Assembly (NCBI GenBank): GCA_020634795.1
Contig: JACKAZ010000003.1
Coordinates: forward strand, 62,001-126,000
DNA: 64,000 nucleotides
Direction of reading: 5' to 3'
From: Ardenticatenales bacterium
GTDB taxonomy: Bacteria; Chloroflexota; Anaerolineae; Ardenticatenales; Ardenticatenaceae
Below the pieces are notes generated by a model. That model saw only the letters and a program-made list of their open reading frames with translations. It ran no database searches and was not told the origin of the DNA. The translations under genes and the position numbers were made by a program. Positions 17,629 through 25,788 of the stretch are shown in pieces; position 1 is the stretch's first letter, and every line of letters begins with the position of its first letter.

Positions 17629-18318
17629 ATGGCACGTGTAGCACCCAAAAATCAAGAAACAAAAATAGTGACACAAACCGGCACGCCCCAAGGACGTGAC
17701 AATCGCACGACGATCTTGGCGGCGGTCGTCGCTGCCGTGCTGTTGGGGCTGGTCGCCATCTTCCTGCTGACACGGGGCGGGGATGCCGATCTTGCCAAAT
17801 ATGAAGGGATTCCGCAGGACGGCGTCTTCTTGGGTTCGGCGGAGGCGCCCGTCACCGTGCAAGAATACCTCGATTTCAAGTGCAGCCATTGTCGGGATGC
17901 CCATCAGAGCGTCATGCCGACGATTATCGAGGACTATGTGAAGGATGGCCAGGTCCGCGTGGAATTCATTCCCGTTGGGGCGTTAAGTCAAGAGAGCGCG
18001 ATCGCGGCTCAGGCGGCGCTCTGCGCCGCCGACCAAAACCAGTTTGTGGGCTACTACGACCAAGTCTTCGCCAACTACGGCTCGACGATGAACATCGACA
18101 ACCTGACGCGCTATGCCGATGCGGTTGGCTTGGATACGGGGGCCTTCCGCGCCTGCCTGACCTCGTCCCAGACGGCGCAACAGGTCAACGACAACACCCA
18201 AGCGCTCATCGGGGGTGAGGGTGGCAGTACCCCGACCTTCGTCGTGAACGGAGATGCGCGGGTGGTCGGCGCTGATCTGACGGGACTGAAAAACGCAATC
18301 GACGCGGCGCTTCAGTAG
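17629..18318 (+). CDS. Membrane-anchored DsbA-like thioredoxin-fold protein
   Basis: 229 residues. There is a short cytosolic N-terminus, one membrane helix (about 28-48), and then an extracytoplasmic thioredoxin-4/DsbA-type domain with redox motif CSHC (Cys85, Cys88) and the cis-Pro segment GGSTPTFVVNG. Two more Cys lie in the helical insertion (around 128 and 170). Function: disulfide exchange on exported proteins. The start codon abuts the moeA stop without a gap. A strong terminator follows at 18350-18379. Confidence 0.87.
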   Translation: MARVAPKNQETKIVTQTGTPQGRDNRTTILAAVVAAVLLGLVAIFLLTRGGDADLAKYEGIPQDGVFLGSAEAPVTVQEYLDFKCSHCRDAHQSVMPTIIEDYVKDGQVRVEFIPVGALSQESAIAAQAALCAADQNQFVGYYDQVFANYGSTMNIDNLTRYADAVGLDTGAFRACLTSSQTAQQVNDNTQALIGGEGGSTPTFVVNGDARVVGADLTGLKNAIDAALQ

Positions 18319-18349
18319 AAGCCGCCCTCACCCCGTCGTTCATGATGCG

Positions 18350-18379
18350 AGGCCAGTCCCAACTCGGGGCTGGCCTTTT
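18350..18379 (+). terminator. Intrinsic terminator after the DsbA-like gene
   Basis: An 11-bp stem (AGGCCAGTCCC with GGGGCTGGCCT), 5-nt loop, then TTT. Closes the moeA-dsbA-like transcript. Confidence 0.8.
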
Positions 18380-18712
18380 GCGTAACGCAGAACGGAACGG
18401 CAACGCAGAGCAGTTAACGCAGAACCGAACGGCAACGCAGAGCAGTTAACGCAGAGCAGTTAATGCAGAACCCTTCTCTTCGCTCAGGGCAAGCTCCGAA
18501 CGCAGAACGGCCTGTCAGGGTGCCAATGGGAATGGCGGGGATACGAATGGCCGCTCTGTTACTCTAGCAGCTCGGACGCAACGCCCTATATTCCATGCCC
18601 CACCTTCCCGTCACTCCACAACTCCCAACCCCAAAACTCACCAAACTCACCAAACTCACCAAACTCACCAAACTCATAAAACTCACCAAACTCACCAAAC
18701 TCATTAAACTCA
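18380..18712. repeat. AACGCAG heptamers followed by CTCACCAAA nonamers
   Basis: Degenerate AACGCAG/AACGGCA/AGCAGTT heptamers cover 18382-18510, and a near-perfect CTCACCAAA nonamer tract covers about 18636-18712, ending just before the hydrolase start. Same order and orientation as 5' of the M3 peptidase gene. Confidence 0.75.
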
Positions 18713-18727
18713 ATAAGGGACGCTCCG

Positions 18728-19708
18728 ATGGACAACGCACTGCTCTCCCGACGTGTCGGCCCCGCCGTGGCCCTCCTCGGTGGTGTGATGGGCCTGTGGC
18801 ATGTGGTGACGCCCCACTACGACGCGGCCGCGCTGGCCGATGCCGAAGCGGCACTTTTGCACGACACCCATCCGAGGCCCACCCATCGCTTTGTACAGGC
18901 GGGCTGGCACCCGTTGCACACCCTGATCGTGGGCGACGGGCCGCCGCTGGTGATGCTGCACGGCCATGGGGGTGGCGTGGGCGTTTGGCATCGCAATCTC
19001 AGCGAGCTGTCGAATTACTTCCGCCTCTACGCCATCGACTGGCTGGGCTGGGGTCGTTCGGCGCGGCCCCCCTTTCATGGGGATGCCGCGTCGGCACGGC
19101 GCTGGTGGGTCGACTCGCTGGAAGCGTGGCGCCAAGCCATCGGCCTCGAACGATTCGTGCTCCTCGGCCATTCGCTCGGTGGCTGGCTGGCGGCGGAATA
19201 TGCGCTGGCCCATCCGCATCGTGTCGACCATCTGGTGCTGATGAACACGGCAGGCTTGGTGGGCGAGGTTGATCGCCGCAAGAGTCTGCTCTATGTGATT
19301 TCGCCACAGCGGATCGTACGGGCGGCAGGGCCGCTTGGCCCCCACTTGGTCACGAGTAATCGGGCGCTGGAGCTTCAGCAGAACGAAGCGGTGCAAGAGG
19401 CGTTGACCGCCTACTACTACCATCTGTCGATGGCCCCGCTCAGTGGCCAATCGGCCTTTCAAGCGATCCTGTCCCCGACCGAATGGCAACTGCCGATCGT
19501 GCCACGCGCCGACGGGCTGTCGATGCCTCTGACCATTTTCTGGGGGATGGAGGATCGCTTGTTGAGTATTTTGCAGGCCCATTACTTGGAGCTGCGTGTG
19601 CCTCACGCGAAGCTGGTACTCTTCCCCCATGCGGCGCACAGCCCCCACGCTGAGGATGTGACACAGTTCCACGACGCGATGCGCGCGATACGCTTCAGCG
19701 ACGCATGA
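18728..19708 (+). CDS. Alpha/beta-hydrolase fold protein
   Basis: 326 residues. Canonical order: VMLHGHGGGVGVWHRNL with oxyanion region, DWLGWGRSARP, nucleophile elbow GHSLGGW (Ser about 150), acid in FWGMEDRLL, and catalytic His in HAAHSPHAED near the C-terminus. The layout resembles CGI-58/ABHD5-like hydrolases (esterase or acyltransferase). Substrate unknown. The first 20 residues are moderately hydrophobic but do not form a clear signal peptide. It overlaps the next gene by 4 nt (ATGA), so the products may act in one pathway. Confidence 0.82.
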   Translation: MDNALLSRRVGPAVALLGGVMGLWHVVTPHYDAAALADAEAALLHDTHPRPTHRFVQAGWHPLHTLIVGDGPPLVMLHGHGGGVGVWHRNLSELSNYFRLYAIDWLGWGRSARPPFHGDAASARRWWVDSLEAWRQAIGLERFVLLGHSLGGWLAAEYALAHPHRVDHLVLMNTAGLVGEVDRRKSLLYVISPQRIVRAAGPLGPHLVTSNRALELQQNEAVQEALTAYYYHLSMAPLSGQSAFQAILSPTEWQLPIVPRADGLSMPLTIFWGMEDRLLSILQAHYLELRVPHAKLVLFPHAAHSPHAEDVTQFHDAMRAIRFSDA

Positions 19709-20985
19709 TCCTTCCCGTCAGCGCCACATGGGCGCAGGATGGGCTTTGCATTGCGGGCTGCCATGTGGCGGCGCTGGCCGAGGCACACGGCACGCCGTTG
19801 TACCTCATTGATGAAGCAACGCTCGAACAGAGCCTCGCCACGATCCGCGCCGCGCTTGGCCAATGGCCGACAACGGCCACCGTGAGCTACGCGGCCAAGG
19901 CGTGGCTGAACAGGCGGCTATTGCGCTGGCTGACCGCGGCGGGGGTCGGCTTGGATCTGGTCAGCGAAGGGGAGCTGCGCTACGCCTTGCAGGCGGGCGT
20001 TGACGGGGCGCTGGTCCACCTGCATGGCAACAACAAAACTCCCGCTTTTCTTCGCTTGGCGTTGGCAAGCGCAGTGGACTGCGTGGTGATCGACCACGAG
20101 GCGGAGATCGCACCGCTCGAACGGCTGGCCGCGGCGGCGGGGCGGCGGCAGGCGGTCTGGTTGCGGCTCAACCCGGCGGTAGCGGCTGATAGCCACGCCC
20201 ACATCACCACCGCCGCCGCCACCAGCAAGTTCGGGCTGAGCCTAGACGATGGCAGCGCCGAGCGCGCGGCGGCGCGGCTCTCCGCTTCGACCCACCTTGA
20301 CTGGCGCGGCCTCCACTTCCACCTCGGCTCCCAGATGCGCTCGGTGGCGCCCATCTTGCGGGCCACCGAGCGCGTGCTGTGCTGGGCAGCGTCGTGGACG
20401 GCACGCGGTTGGCGATTCGCGGAGTTTTCCCCCGGGGCGGGCTGGTTCGTGCCCTATCTACCCGACGAGGCCCCGCTGCCCCCCGCCGATGTGGTAGGCG
20501 GGCTGATCGACTGCTTCGAACAAGCGGCGTGGCCCGCACCGTGGCCCCGCTTGGTGGTGGAGCCGGGGCGGGAACTGGTTGCACGGGCGGGCGTTGCGCT
20601 TTATACTGTGGGAGCCATCAAGCGCGCGGGTGACCGTCAGTATGCCTTTGTGGATGGCGGCTTGGCCGACAACCCTCGGCCTGCGCTCTATGGGGCGCGC
20701 TATCATGCGCTGCTGGCCAATCGCTGCAGCGAGGCGCCGCCGCAGCCGACGATGATCGCTGGCCCCTTCTGCGAGTCGGGCGATGTCTGGGCCGCGCCGG
20801 TGGCGCTGCCTCCGCTCCGGGTCGGCGACATGTTGGCCGTGCCGATGAGCGGGGCCTACCAGCTCAGCATGGCATCGAATTACAATGGCACACCGCGCCC
20901 CGCCGTGTTGTGGCTGCGCGAAGGCGCGGCGACCGTGGCCCAGCAACGGGAAAGCTTTGAGTCGCTCTGGCAGCGCGACGGCTGA
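19705..20985 (+). CDS. PLP-dependent decarboxylase, LysA/diaminopimelate-decarboxylase type
   Basis: 426 residues. The alanine-racemase-type barrel has the PLP lysine in VSYAAKAWLN (about residue 56), HFHLGSQ for PLP phosphate and substrate contact, and VVEPGRELVARAGV. The C-terminal beta domain has GPFCESGDV, whose Cys-Glu-Ser contributes across the dimer, and MSGAYQLSMASNYNG. This matches diaminopimelate decarboxylase (last step of lysine synthesis), but no lysine genes are nearby and it is coupled to a hydrolase, so an ornithine/arginine-type or specialised decarboxylase is possible. Confidence 0.82.
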   Translation: MILPVSATWAQDGLCIAGCHVAALAEAHGTPLYLIDEATLEQSLATIRAALGQWPTTATVSYAAKAWLNRRLLRWLTAAGVGLDLVSEGELRYALQAGVDGALVHLHGNNKTPAFLRLALASAVDCVVIDHEAEIAPLERLAAAAGRRQAVWLRLNPAVAADSHAHITTAAATSKFGLSLDDGSAERAAARLSASTHLDWRGLHFHLGSQMRSVAPILRATERVLCWAASWTARGWRFAEFSPGAGWFVPYLPDEAPLPPADVVGGLIDCFEQAAWPAPWPRLVVEPGRELVARAGVALYTVGAIKRAGDRQYAFVDGGLADNPRPALYGARYHALLANRCSEAPPQPTMIAGPFCESGDVWAAPVALPPLRVGDMLAVPMSGAYQLSMASNYNGTPRPAVLWLREGAATVAQQRESFESLWQRDG

Positions 20986-21019
20986 CACGGCCCCGCGCGG
21001 GGCAGGCAAGGAGAATCCG

Positions 21020-21391
21020 ATGAGTGAACCGAGTGAACCGACCGCGCTAGAGGCGCTGATGATCGAGGTGGCCGCCAACATGGTGGCCATCAGCGAGGCG
21101 GAGATGGCGAATGTCCTGAAGCCGCCGCGCGGACGCATGAGCGAGGTCGGGCCGTACCACGACATCGACGGCAACAAGCTGAAACGGAAACAGCTCGACG
21201 CATTGCAAGCGCTGCTCGACGAGACCGCCTACAAGACAGCGGCGATGATCTTCGCCCTGATCGATGGCGCGGTCGACGGGCAGGCGATCCCCTTGCCCGA
21301 ATTGGAACTACGGGTGAAGGGTGGTGCGCCGTTGGAGGGTAGCCTGCTGGCGGCCTTCCACGCGCTGTGGGACGAAGAGGAATCCGCATAA
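21020..21391 (+). CDS. Conserved-looking hypothetical protein
   Basis: 123 residues from ATG with AAGGAG seven bases upstream. Soluble, acidic and mostly helical, with no Cys cluster or known motif; the segment GRMSEVGPYHDIDGNKLKRK is the most distinctive. It lies between the LysA-like gene (34-nt gap) and two membrane proteins on the same strand, so it is probably in the same operon. I do not recognise the family. Confidence 0.65.
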   Translation: MSEPSEPTALEALMIEVAANMVAISEAEMANVLKPPRGRMSEVGPYHDIDGNKLKRKQLDALQALLDETAYKTAAMIFALIDGAVDGQAIPLPELELRVKGGAPLEGSLLAAFHALWDEEESA

Positions 21392-21417
21392 GCGTGGGGG
21401 CAACAAAGGGGAGAGCC

Positions 21418-21915
21418 ATGTCAAATCGAACGAGCCGCTATCTGAAGCTGGGGCTGCTGTCGGGACTGATTATGGGCGCAGCGGTGGCGTTGCCCGCCGT
21501 GATCATCTTGATCGTCGATCGCCTTGCGAGCCAAAGTGTCGCGTCGGCAGATCTAAGCTGGCTCATCCTGCTGCTGACCATCCCGCTCTTTCTGATCGCC
21601 TTCTTGGTGGCACTCGTCGGCAACCCGCTGATCGTGTGGCGGCTGAGCCGCGAGTTGCGGGCAGAGCCGACAGCCACTCTCATCGACTATCTGATGCCCG
21701 CCTTGGTAGTCGTACCTGTTTCGGTCCTCTTCGCCCTGCTGCTCTTCTTCGTCACCTCGACCTTCATCAGCTTCGAGGGGCCAACGCCGAGTACCGCGCA
21801 GCGTACGACCAATATCCTGACCGACACGCTGCCCTGCATCTCTGGGAGTTTGCTGCTTTCGCTACCGGCTTCACTCTTCCACTATAGCCGCCGTTCAAAG
21901 CGTCCGCTTGTCTGA
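21418..21915 (+). CDS. Small multi-pass membrane protein, unknown function
   Basis: 165 residues from MSNRTSRYLKLGLL, with GGGGAGAG just upstream. Predicted helices around 9-33, 46-68, 87-110 and a weaker one near 135-155, with a basic C-terminal tail (SRRSKRP). No catalytic motif. The next membrane-protein gene begins 3 nt after its stop, which suggests they work together. Confidence 0.7.
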   Translation: MSNRTSRYLKLGLLSGLIMGAAVALPAVIILIVDRLASQSVASADLSWLILLLTIPLFLIAFLVALVGNPLIVWRLSRELRAEPTATLIDYLMPALVVVPVSVLFALLLFFVTSTFISFEGPTPSTAQRTTNILTDTLPCISGSLLLSLPASLFHYSRRSKRPLV

Positions 21916-21918
21916 GCG

Positions 21919-22989
21919 ATGAATGAAGCAGAGCAGCAAGCGCTGATCAAACGATGGATGCCGCTGACCCAGCTCTGGATGGATCGGCTGCCCGGCCCCT
22001 ATTGGCTCTGGGCGCTTCTGTTGGGGGCCGTTGTCTTCGCCGAACAAATCATGGAACAGCGCCTGCTTGGCCCCTGGTCCCGCCTGCAGGAGCCACAAAT
22101 TCTGCTATTTTCGCTCGCTTTGCCGCTGCTCACTACCTACATGTTTATCGTGCTTAGGCGGCTAAAGCAAGATTCGCTGGTCGATCTGGCCGCGCTTCGC
22201 CCCGTGGTGAAGATCGATGATCGAGCGTTCGATCATGCGGTGAAGAAGGCGATCGTGACGAGCGAACGGGCGCGGTGGATCATGTTGGGGTTGGCGGCAG
22301 CCATCGTCGTGGGCTGGTTTGCGGTGGCACGATTGCCTTACCCGTTGGTGTCATCCCAGACCTTGCCCGCAAATCCGCTGGCCGTTCTGCTGACGCTCGT
22401 TGCCTATACGATCTTTGGTATGGCGGGGCTGCTACTGGTCTACAGCGGGGTTCGCTTCGGCCATGGAATCGCCATGTTGGCCGAAGCGCCGTTAGCCATC
22501 AACCTGTGGGATGCGCAGCCTCTGCTGCCCTTTGGCCGACTCAGTTTGCGTTACAGCTTGGCCATTGCGGGCATGGTGCTGCTGATCTTGATCCCCTTTG
22601 GCGTGCCCGAAGCGGCGGAAGATTACCTGGTCATCTCGCTCGCCTCGTTAGGCAGCCTGAGCGCGCTCATCTTGCCACTGCGCGGGGTGCATCGCCAGAT
22701 GGTCCATGTGCGCAACAAAGCGGCCAGCCACATCAGTGACGAGCTGGCCGACTGCCAAGTGAGCTTAGTGAGCGCGGACGGGCTGCGCGAAATCAGCCCC
22801 AAGGCGCTGGTCGAACGGATCGAGCCACTGATGGCATTGCGGTCGCGGGTCAACAACGCCCCGACGTGGCCCTTCCTCAACGTGTCCGCAATGATTCGCG
22901 TGACGCTTGCCGCGCTTAGCCCACTGCTCTACTTTGTGCTCAACGAGGTGGTCCGTACCTACCTCTTGCCGCTGCTCGGCGTTCAGTAA
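21919..22989 (+). CDS. Multi-pass membrane protein, unknown function
   Basis: 356 residues. Membrane segments are likely near 28-46, 62-78, 118-135, 150-172, 208-225, 235-250, and one near the C-terminus (325-345). A cytosolic stretch (about 255-310, HRQMVHVRNKAASHISDELA) has heptad character like a helical signalling linker. No domain recognised. It is the last gene of the plus-strand run and converges with 23052. Confidence 0.72.
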   Translation: MNEAEQQALIKRWMPLTQLWMDRLPGPYWLWALLLGAVVFAEQIMEQRLLGPWSRLQEPQILLFSLALPLLTTYMFIVLRRLKQDSLVDLAALRPVVKIDDRAFDHAVKKAIVTSERARWIMLGLAAAIVVGWFAVARLPYPLVSSQTLPANPLAVLLTLVAYTIFGMAGLLLVYSGVRFGHGIAMLAEAPLAINLWDAQPLLPFGRLSLRYSLAIAGMVLLILIPFGVPEAAEDYLVISLASLGSLSALILPLRGVHRQMVHVRNKAASHISDELADCQVSLVSADGLREISPKALVERIEPLMALRSRVNNAPTWPFLNVSAMIRVTLAALSPLLYFVLNEVVRTYLLPLLGVQ

Positions 22990-22995
22990 CGGCTA

Positions 22996-23033
22996 CACGC
23001 CGTCCAACCGTTGGCAAGGGAGTGCGCGGCGTG
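22996..23033. terminator. Probable bidirectional terminator between convergent genes
   Basis: CACGCCG (22996-23002) and CGGCGTG (23027-23033) form a stem, with an inner CCAAC/GTTGG hairpin. No T-run, so this is tentative. Confidence 0.4.
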
Positions 23034-23051
23034 GTTCGTGGTCGATGTGCG

Positions 23052-23303
23052 TCAATAGCTGGCAGGCGGGGATTCCCAGTTGGTGGCGCTCTGGTGCGGC
23101 TGCCAATCAGCGACCGTTTTCGCCATCTCGTTCAGCTTGCGCAGGGTTACCGTGGTGGCGATATGGTCGGCGGCTTGGTCGGAAAGCGTCATACCCAGCT
23201 TCTCGGCCACCGCTTGGGGATCACTCAGAAAGGCGCAGCGAGTGCTGTCGTCCGCCAACAGGATGTAACCGATCAACGTTTCCAGCTCTTTGTCCTCTAA
23301 CAT
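23052..23303 (-). CDS. Small peptide resembling Os1348/LigA-type RiPP precursors
   Basis: 83 residues with an excellent AAAGGAGG site five bases upstream. The N-terminal half (LETLIGYILLADDSTR, then FLSDPQAVAEKLGMTLSDQ) has the pattern of Os1348-family/LigA-like leader peptides: two helices with an SDPQAVAEKLG-type turn. The C-terminus is polar and aromatic (WQPHQSATNWESPPASY), which could be a core, but no Cys or known cleavage motif is seen. It lies 15 nt after the isoprenoid-synthase-like gene in the same operon. Alternatively it is a small accessory or carrier protein. Confidence 0.55.
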   Translation of the reverse strand: MLEDKELETLIGYILLADDSTRCAFLSDPQAVAEKLGMTLSDQAADHIATTVTLRKLNEMAKTVADWQPHQSATNWESPPASY

Positions 23304-23318
23304 TGGGCCTCCTTTGGG

Positions 23319-24266
23319 CTAAGGTTGGAGCGATGCGCGGATCGCTCGTTGGAAGTGGCGGGCAGCCGCGTCCACCAACTGCCCACATCGTTGTACGGCA
23401 TCGAGTCGTTGCGCGGCCAGAAAGCGCTGCAATCCTACGCAGTTCAACCCCTCGCTCCCGCGTAGGGCCTGCGCGTAGTGCGCATCGACCAGCGCGGTAT
23501 ACCCCCTGCTTTGCCCGGTCATGAGCATCGCCAAGACGCGGCTTGCCAATGGCATTTGAGCCGCGAGGCGCGATGGGTGGCGTTGGGCGTACAAGGCAAA
23601 GGCGTTGAAACGGCCCGCTGCCAGATCGTCGCGCCAATCGTCAAGGTGGTCGAGCAATACTTGGGCGATCAACATCTGGTCAAGCGTCTGACTCAAGCGG
23701 GGGATGGTGGCGTCTTGATGTGCTAGGAGTAACGTTCCTACCGCCGTAATTTTTAGGGGCGCGCCCCGCCATGCACAGAGCCGCAGGCCATCTTGCTGCC
23801 ATTCGTCAAAGGTCAGGGGGACGGGATCGTCGGCGTGACGCTGCGCCTGTCGCCATTGCGCCATGCTTTGCGCGTAATGCTGCCAGAAGCGGGGGTGATC
23901 GTCGAAAAGGTCGTGCAGCAGGGCGAGTGCCGCTTGGTGGAACGCTTCGGCAAGCGGGAGGTCCGAGTCGTCGTCCACGGTCGCTGGCCGTTCGTTCAAA
24001 CGGTCGGCAAGAAAAATGTGGGCCAACCCCAGCAGGTTGGCGACGGTGAGCGCTTGCCAGCGTTCCTCGTCCAACCGAAGCGACTGCCCCAACCACCAGG
24101 GCAGATGCCATTCCGCTGGCCACTGGTCGGGCGACAAGGCATGGAGCAAAAGTCTGCCCTGCACCGCGAACTGGGGCGCTTGCGCTTGCAGTTGGCGCTC
24201 TGCGGCGGCCCGCAATTCTTGGCAGCAGGCCGCGTCGAAGGTGGGAAAAGCCTCTGACTGTGACAT
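23319..24266 (-). CDS. Class I isoprenoid-synthase-like protein
   Basis: 315 residues, all helical in character. The stretch DHLDDWRDDLAAGRFN (206-221) resembles the second Asp-rich motif of trans-prenyl synthases and related class I isoprenoid enzymes. A first acidic site may be LADRLNE (87-93) and DDDSD (98-102), though it does not form a canonical DDxxD. Possible role: diphosphate-dependent prenyl transfer or cyclisation; it may also be a catalytically altered homologue. The start ATG 24264-24266 lacks a Shine-Dalgarno site and lies in the arm of a long hairpin (24251-24292). It is followed by a small RiPP-like peptide gene. Confidence 0.6.
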   Translation of the reverse strand: MSQSEAFPTFDAACCQELRAAAERQLQAQAPQFAVQGRLLLHALSPDQWPAEWHLPWWLGQSLRLDEERWQALTVANLLGLAHIFLADRLNERPATVDDDSDLPLAEAFHQAALALLHDLFDDHPRFWQHYAQSMAQWRQAQRHADDPVPLTFDEWQQDGLRLCAWRGAPLKITAVGTLLLAHQDATIPRLSQTLDQMLIAQVLLDHLDDWRDDLAAGRFNAFALYAQRHPSRLAAQMPLASRVLAMLMTGQSRGYTALVDAHYAQALRGSEGLNCVGLQRFLAAQRLDAVQRCGQLVDAAARHFQRAIRASLQP

Positions 24267-24292
24267 GGAAGCGCCATGTTAACAGTCAGAGG
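24251..24292 (-). terminator. Long hairpin spanning the start codon of the isoprenoid-like gene
   Basis: Minus strand: CCTCTGACTGT pairs with ACAGTCAGAGG (11 bp), then ACATGG with CCATGT (6 bp) around a 5-nt loop, followed by CTTTT. It lies 20 nt after the terC stop. It may terminate the terC transcript and, if read through, would hide the next start codon. Confidence 0.6.
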
Positions 24293-24312
24293 CCGCTTTG
24301 TCAAAGGGGACG

Positions 24313-25296
24313 CTAGTTAGCCTGCGCGGAACGCTCCTCAAGCGCTTGCGCCTCTTGCGGTGGGCGGAGAAGCGACATCGCAATCGAAATGACGAGCACC
24401 GTTGCGATCACCCCCAACGAGACGGCGGTAGGAATCTTGTAGATGTCGATCAGCACCATCTTGATGCCGACGAAGGTCAGCACCACCGAAAGCCCGAGCT
24501 TGAGATAGTGGAACTTGTGTACGACCCCCGCCAGAACGAAATAGAGCGAGCGTAGCCCCAAGATGGCGAAAACGTTGGAAGTGTAGACGATAAAGGGATC
24601 GTCGGTGATGGCGAAGATGGCCGGGATGGAGTCGACCGCAAAGACCAGGTCGGTGCTTTCGACCAAGAGTAAGACGATGAAGAGCGGCGTGGCGACCAGC
24701 TTCCCGGCCTGACGGACGAAGAACTTCTCGCCCTGATACTCATCGGTCACCGACATGAAGCGGCGGAAGAGTCGGACGACGGGATTCTTCTCCGGGTGCA
24801 ATTCTTCGTCCTTGTGGCGTGCCATGCGGATGCCCGTGAAAATTAAGAAGGCGCCGAAGATGTAGATGATCCAGTGAAACTCTTTCAGCAGCGCCGCCCC
24901 GACCAAGATCAGGCTGGCCCGCATCACGAGCGCGCCGATGATCCCCCAGAAGAGAACGCGGTGCTGGTAGGCGGCGGGAACCGCGAAGTAGGTGAAGATG
25001 AGGACGAAGACGAAGATGTTGTCGACGCTGAGCGATTTCTCGATCAGATAGCCTGTAAAGAAGGCCAGGGCCGCGTCGCCATTGGTGTAAGCGCTGCCAG
25101 GCATCATCTGATCCCAGAAAAGGTAGATGACGCCATTGAAGATCAGGGCGAGCGTAATCCAGACCGCGGTCCAGATGCTGGCTTCCTTGATCGAAACCTC
25201 GTGCGCTTCACGATGGAAGATGCCGAGGTCGATCGCCAGCATCAAGAGAACAAAAAGGTTGAATCCGACCCAGAGCCAGATCGTGCCTTCGAACAT
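24313..25296 (-). CDS. TerC-family integral membrane protein (Alx/YkoY type)
   Basis: 327 residues starting MFEGTIWLWVGFNLFVLL. The start with GGAGG-type spacing follows the riboswitch. About eight membrane helices. Family signatures: LMLAIDLGIFHR, FFTGYLIEKSLSVDNIFVFVLIF with charged SVDN, and LLLVESTDLVFAVDSIPAIFA with membrane-embedded acidic residues. TerC/Alx proteins export manganese or act in metal homeostasis and metalation of exported proteins. A yybP-ykoY-type riboswitch and terminator upstream imply induction by Mn2+. Length is normal for Alx-like members. Confidence 0.92.
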   Translation of the reverse strand: MFEGTIWLWVGFNLFVLLMLAIDLGIFHREAHEVSIKEASIWTAVWITLALIFNGVIYLFWDQMMPGSAYTNGDAALAFFTGYLIEKSLSVDNIFVFVLIFTYFAVPAAYQHRVLFWGIIGALVMRASLILVGAALLKEFHWIIYIFGAFLIFTGIRMARHKDEELHPEKNPVVRLFRRFMSVTDEYQGEKFFVRQAGKLVATPLFIVLLLVESTDLVFAVDSIPAIFAITDDPFIVYTSNVFAILGLRSLYFVLAGVVHKFHYLKLGLSVVLTFVGIKMVLIDIYKIPTAVSLGVIATVLVISIAMSLLRPPQEAQALEERSAQAN

Positions 25297-25357
25297 GGGA
25301 GTGCCTCCTTCGGCGATTGACGAACTAACAAGGGTGAAGTCAACCACCGACGGGTAC

Positions 25358-25401
25358 AAAAAAACGAGACCCCACGGCAGTTGCATGTCGTGGTAGTCTC
25401 G
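25358..25401 (-). terminator. Riboswitch expression-platform terminator before terC
   Basis: Minus strand: CGAGACTACCACG pairs with CGTGGGGTCTCG (25365-25401), followed by seven T (25358-25364). The first arm reuses the 3' conserved strand of the aptamer, the usual arrangement for switching. Confidence 0.85.
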
Positions 25402-25500
25402 CCGTTGTGCTAAGTGGCACTACGCATCGCCGAGAGCATGGCTCTGTATTGACGACGATGCGACCCGCCTTGTTGGTGGCGGGGGGCTACTCCCTAACCG
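25392..25500 (-). ncRNA. yybP-ykoY (Mn2+) riboswitch aptamer
   Basis: The RNA (minus strand) begins TCGGTTAGGGAGTAGCC, with the GGGAGTAGC loop typical of the class. It then has a GC-rich stem (CCCGCC/GGCGGG), a variable arm, and the 3' conserved strand CGGCGAGACTACC. Genes for TerC-like (YkoY, Alx) and other Mn exporters are the known targets. Aptamer, terminator and promoter are in the expected order. Assigned by eye from conserved loops, not by covariance search. Confidence 0.82.
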
Positions 25501-25506
25501 AGCGAC

Positions 25507-25535
25507 ATCATAGACGCGATTGTGATATTTGTCAA
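25507..25535 (-). promoter_or_regulatory. Sigma70-type promoter of the terC riboswitch
   Basis: Minus strand TTGACA (25530-25535), 17-nt spacer, TATGAT (25507-25512); start of transcription predicted near 25500, right at the aptamer. Confidence 0.8.
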
Positions 25536-25555
25536 GCAAATGGGGTGAGGGATGT

Positions 25556-25705
25556 ACGCACGAGTGGTACCACCCAAGCGTTTGTGGCCTGTTATCGGCC
25601 CGCTGCGTGTCGCGTGTGACGGGTCCGACAGGGGCGGTGCACGGGTAAGGGATCGAAGTGACGCAGTCGGGGAAAATTTTGTACGCTCCCCCCGCTCGCC
25701 AGCTC
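25556..25705. repeat. Composite interspersed repeat, partial copy D
   Basis: Plus strand. It shares cgcacgagtggt, ccacccaagcgtttg, the tcggcccg/tgcgt region, tccgacaggggcggtgca and ccccccgctc with the minus strand of 58520-58835. Here the nonamer core is reduced to about two degenerate AGCTCCGCC-like units. It sits 5' of the M23 gene on the same strand. Confidence 0.65.
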
Positions 25706-25737
25706 CGCCCTTATTCGCCCCGTGACGGTCGATTTGC

Positions 25738-25743
25738 TATACT
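25738..25743 (+). promoter_or_regulatory. Extended -10 element for the M23 gene
   Basis: TGCTATACT (TATACT at 25738-25743 with TG one base upstream); a weak -35 (TTCGCC at 25714-25719) lies 18 nt before. About 45 nt upstream of the TTG start. Confidence 0.45.
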
Positions 25744-25788
25744 GTCCCCCTTCTGCCGTTCATCTGATGACGGAGCGAGACGATACCC

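Noticed and set aside
24313..25320. Lys/Glu/Asp-rich plus-strand ORF opposite terC
   Set aside because: Antisense to a clear membrane protein; charged composition is what the complement of hydrophobic codons gives.
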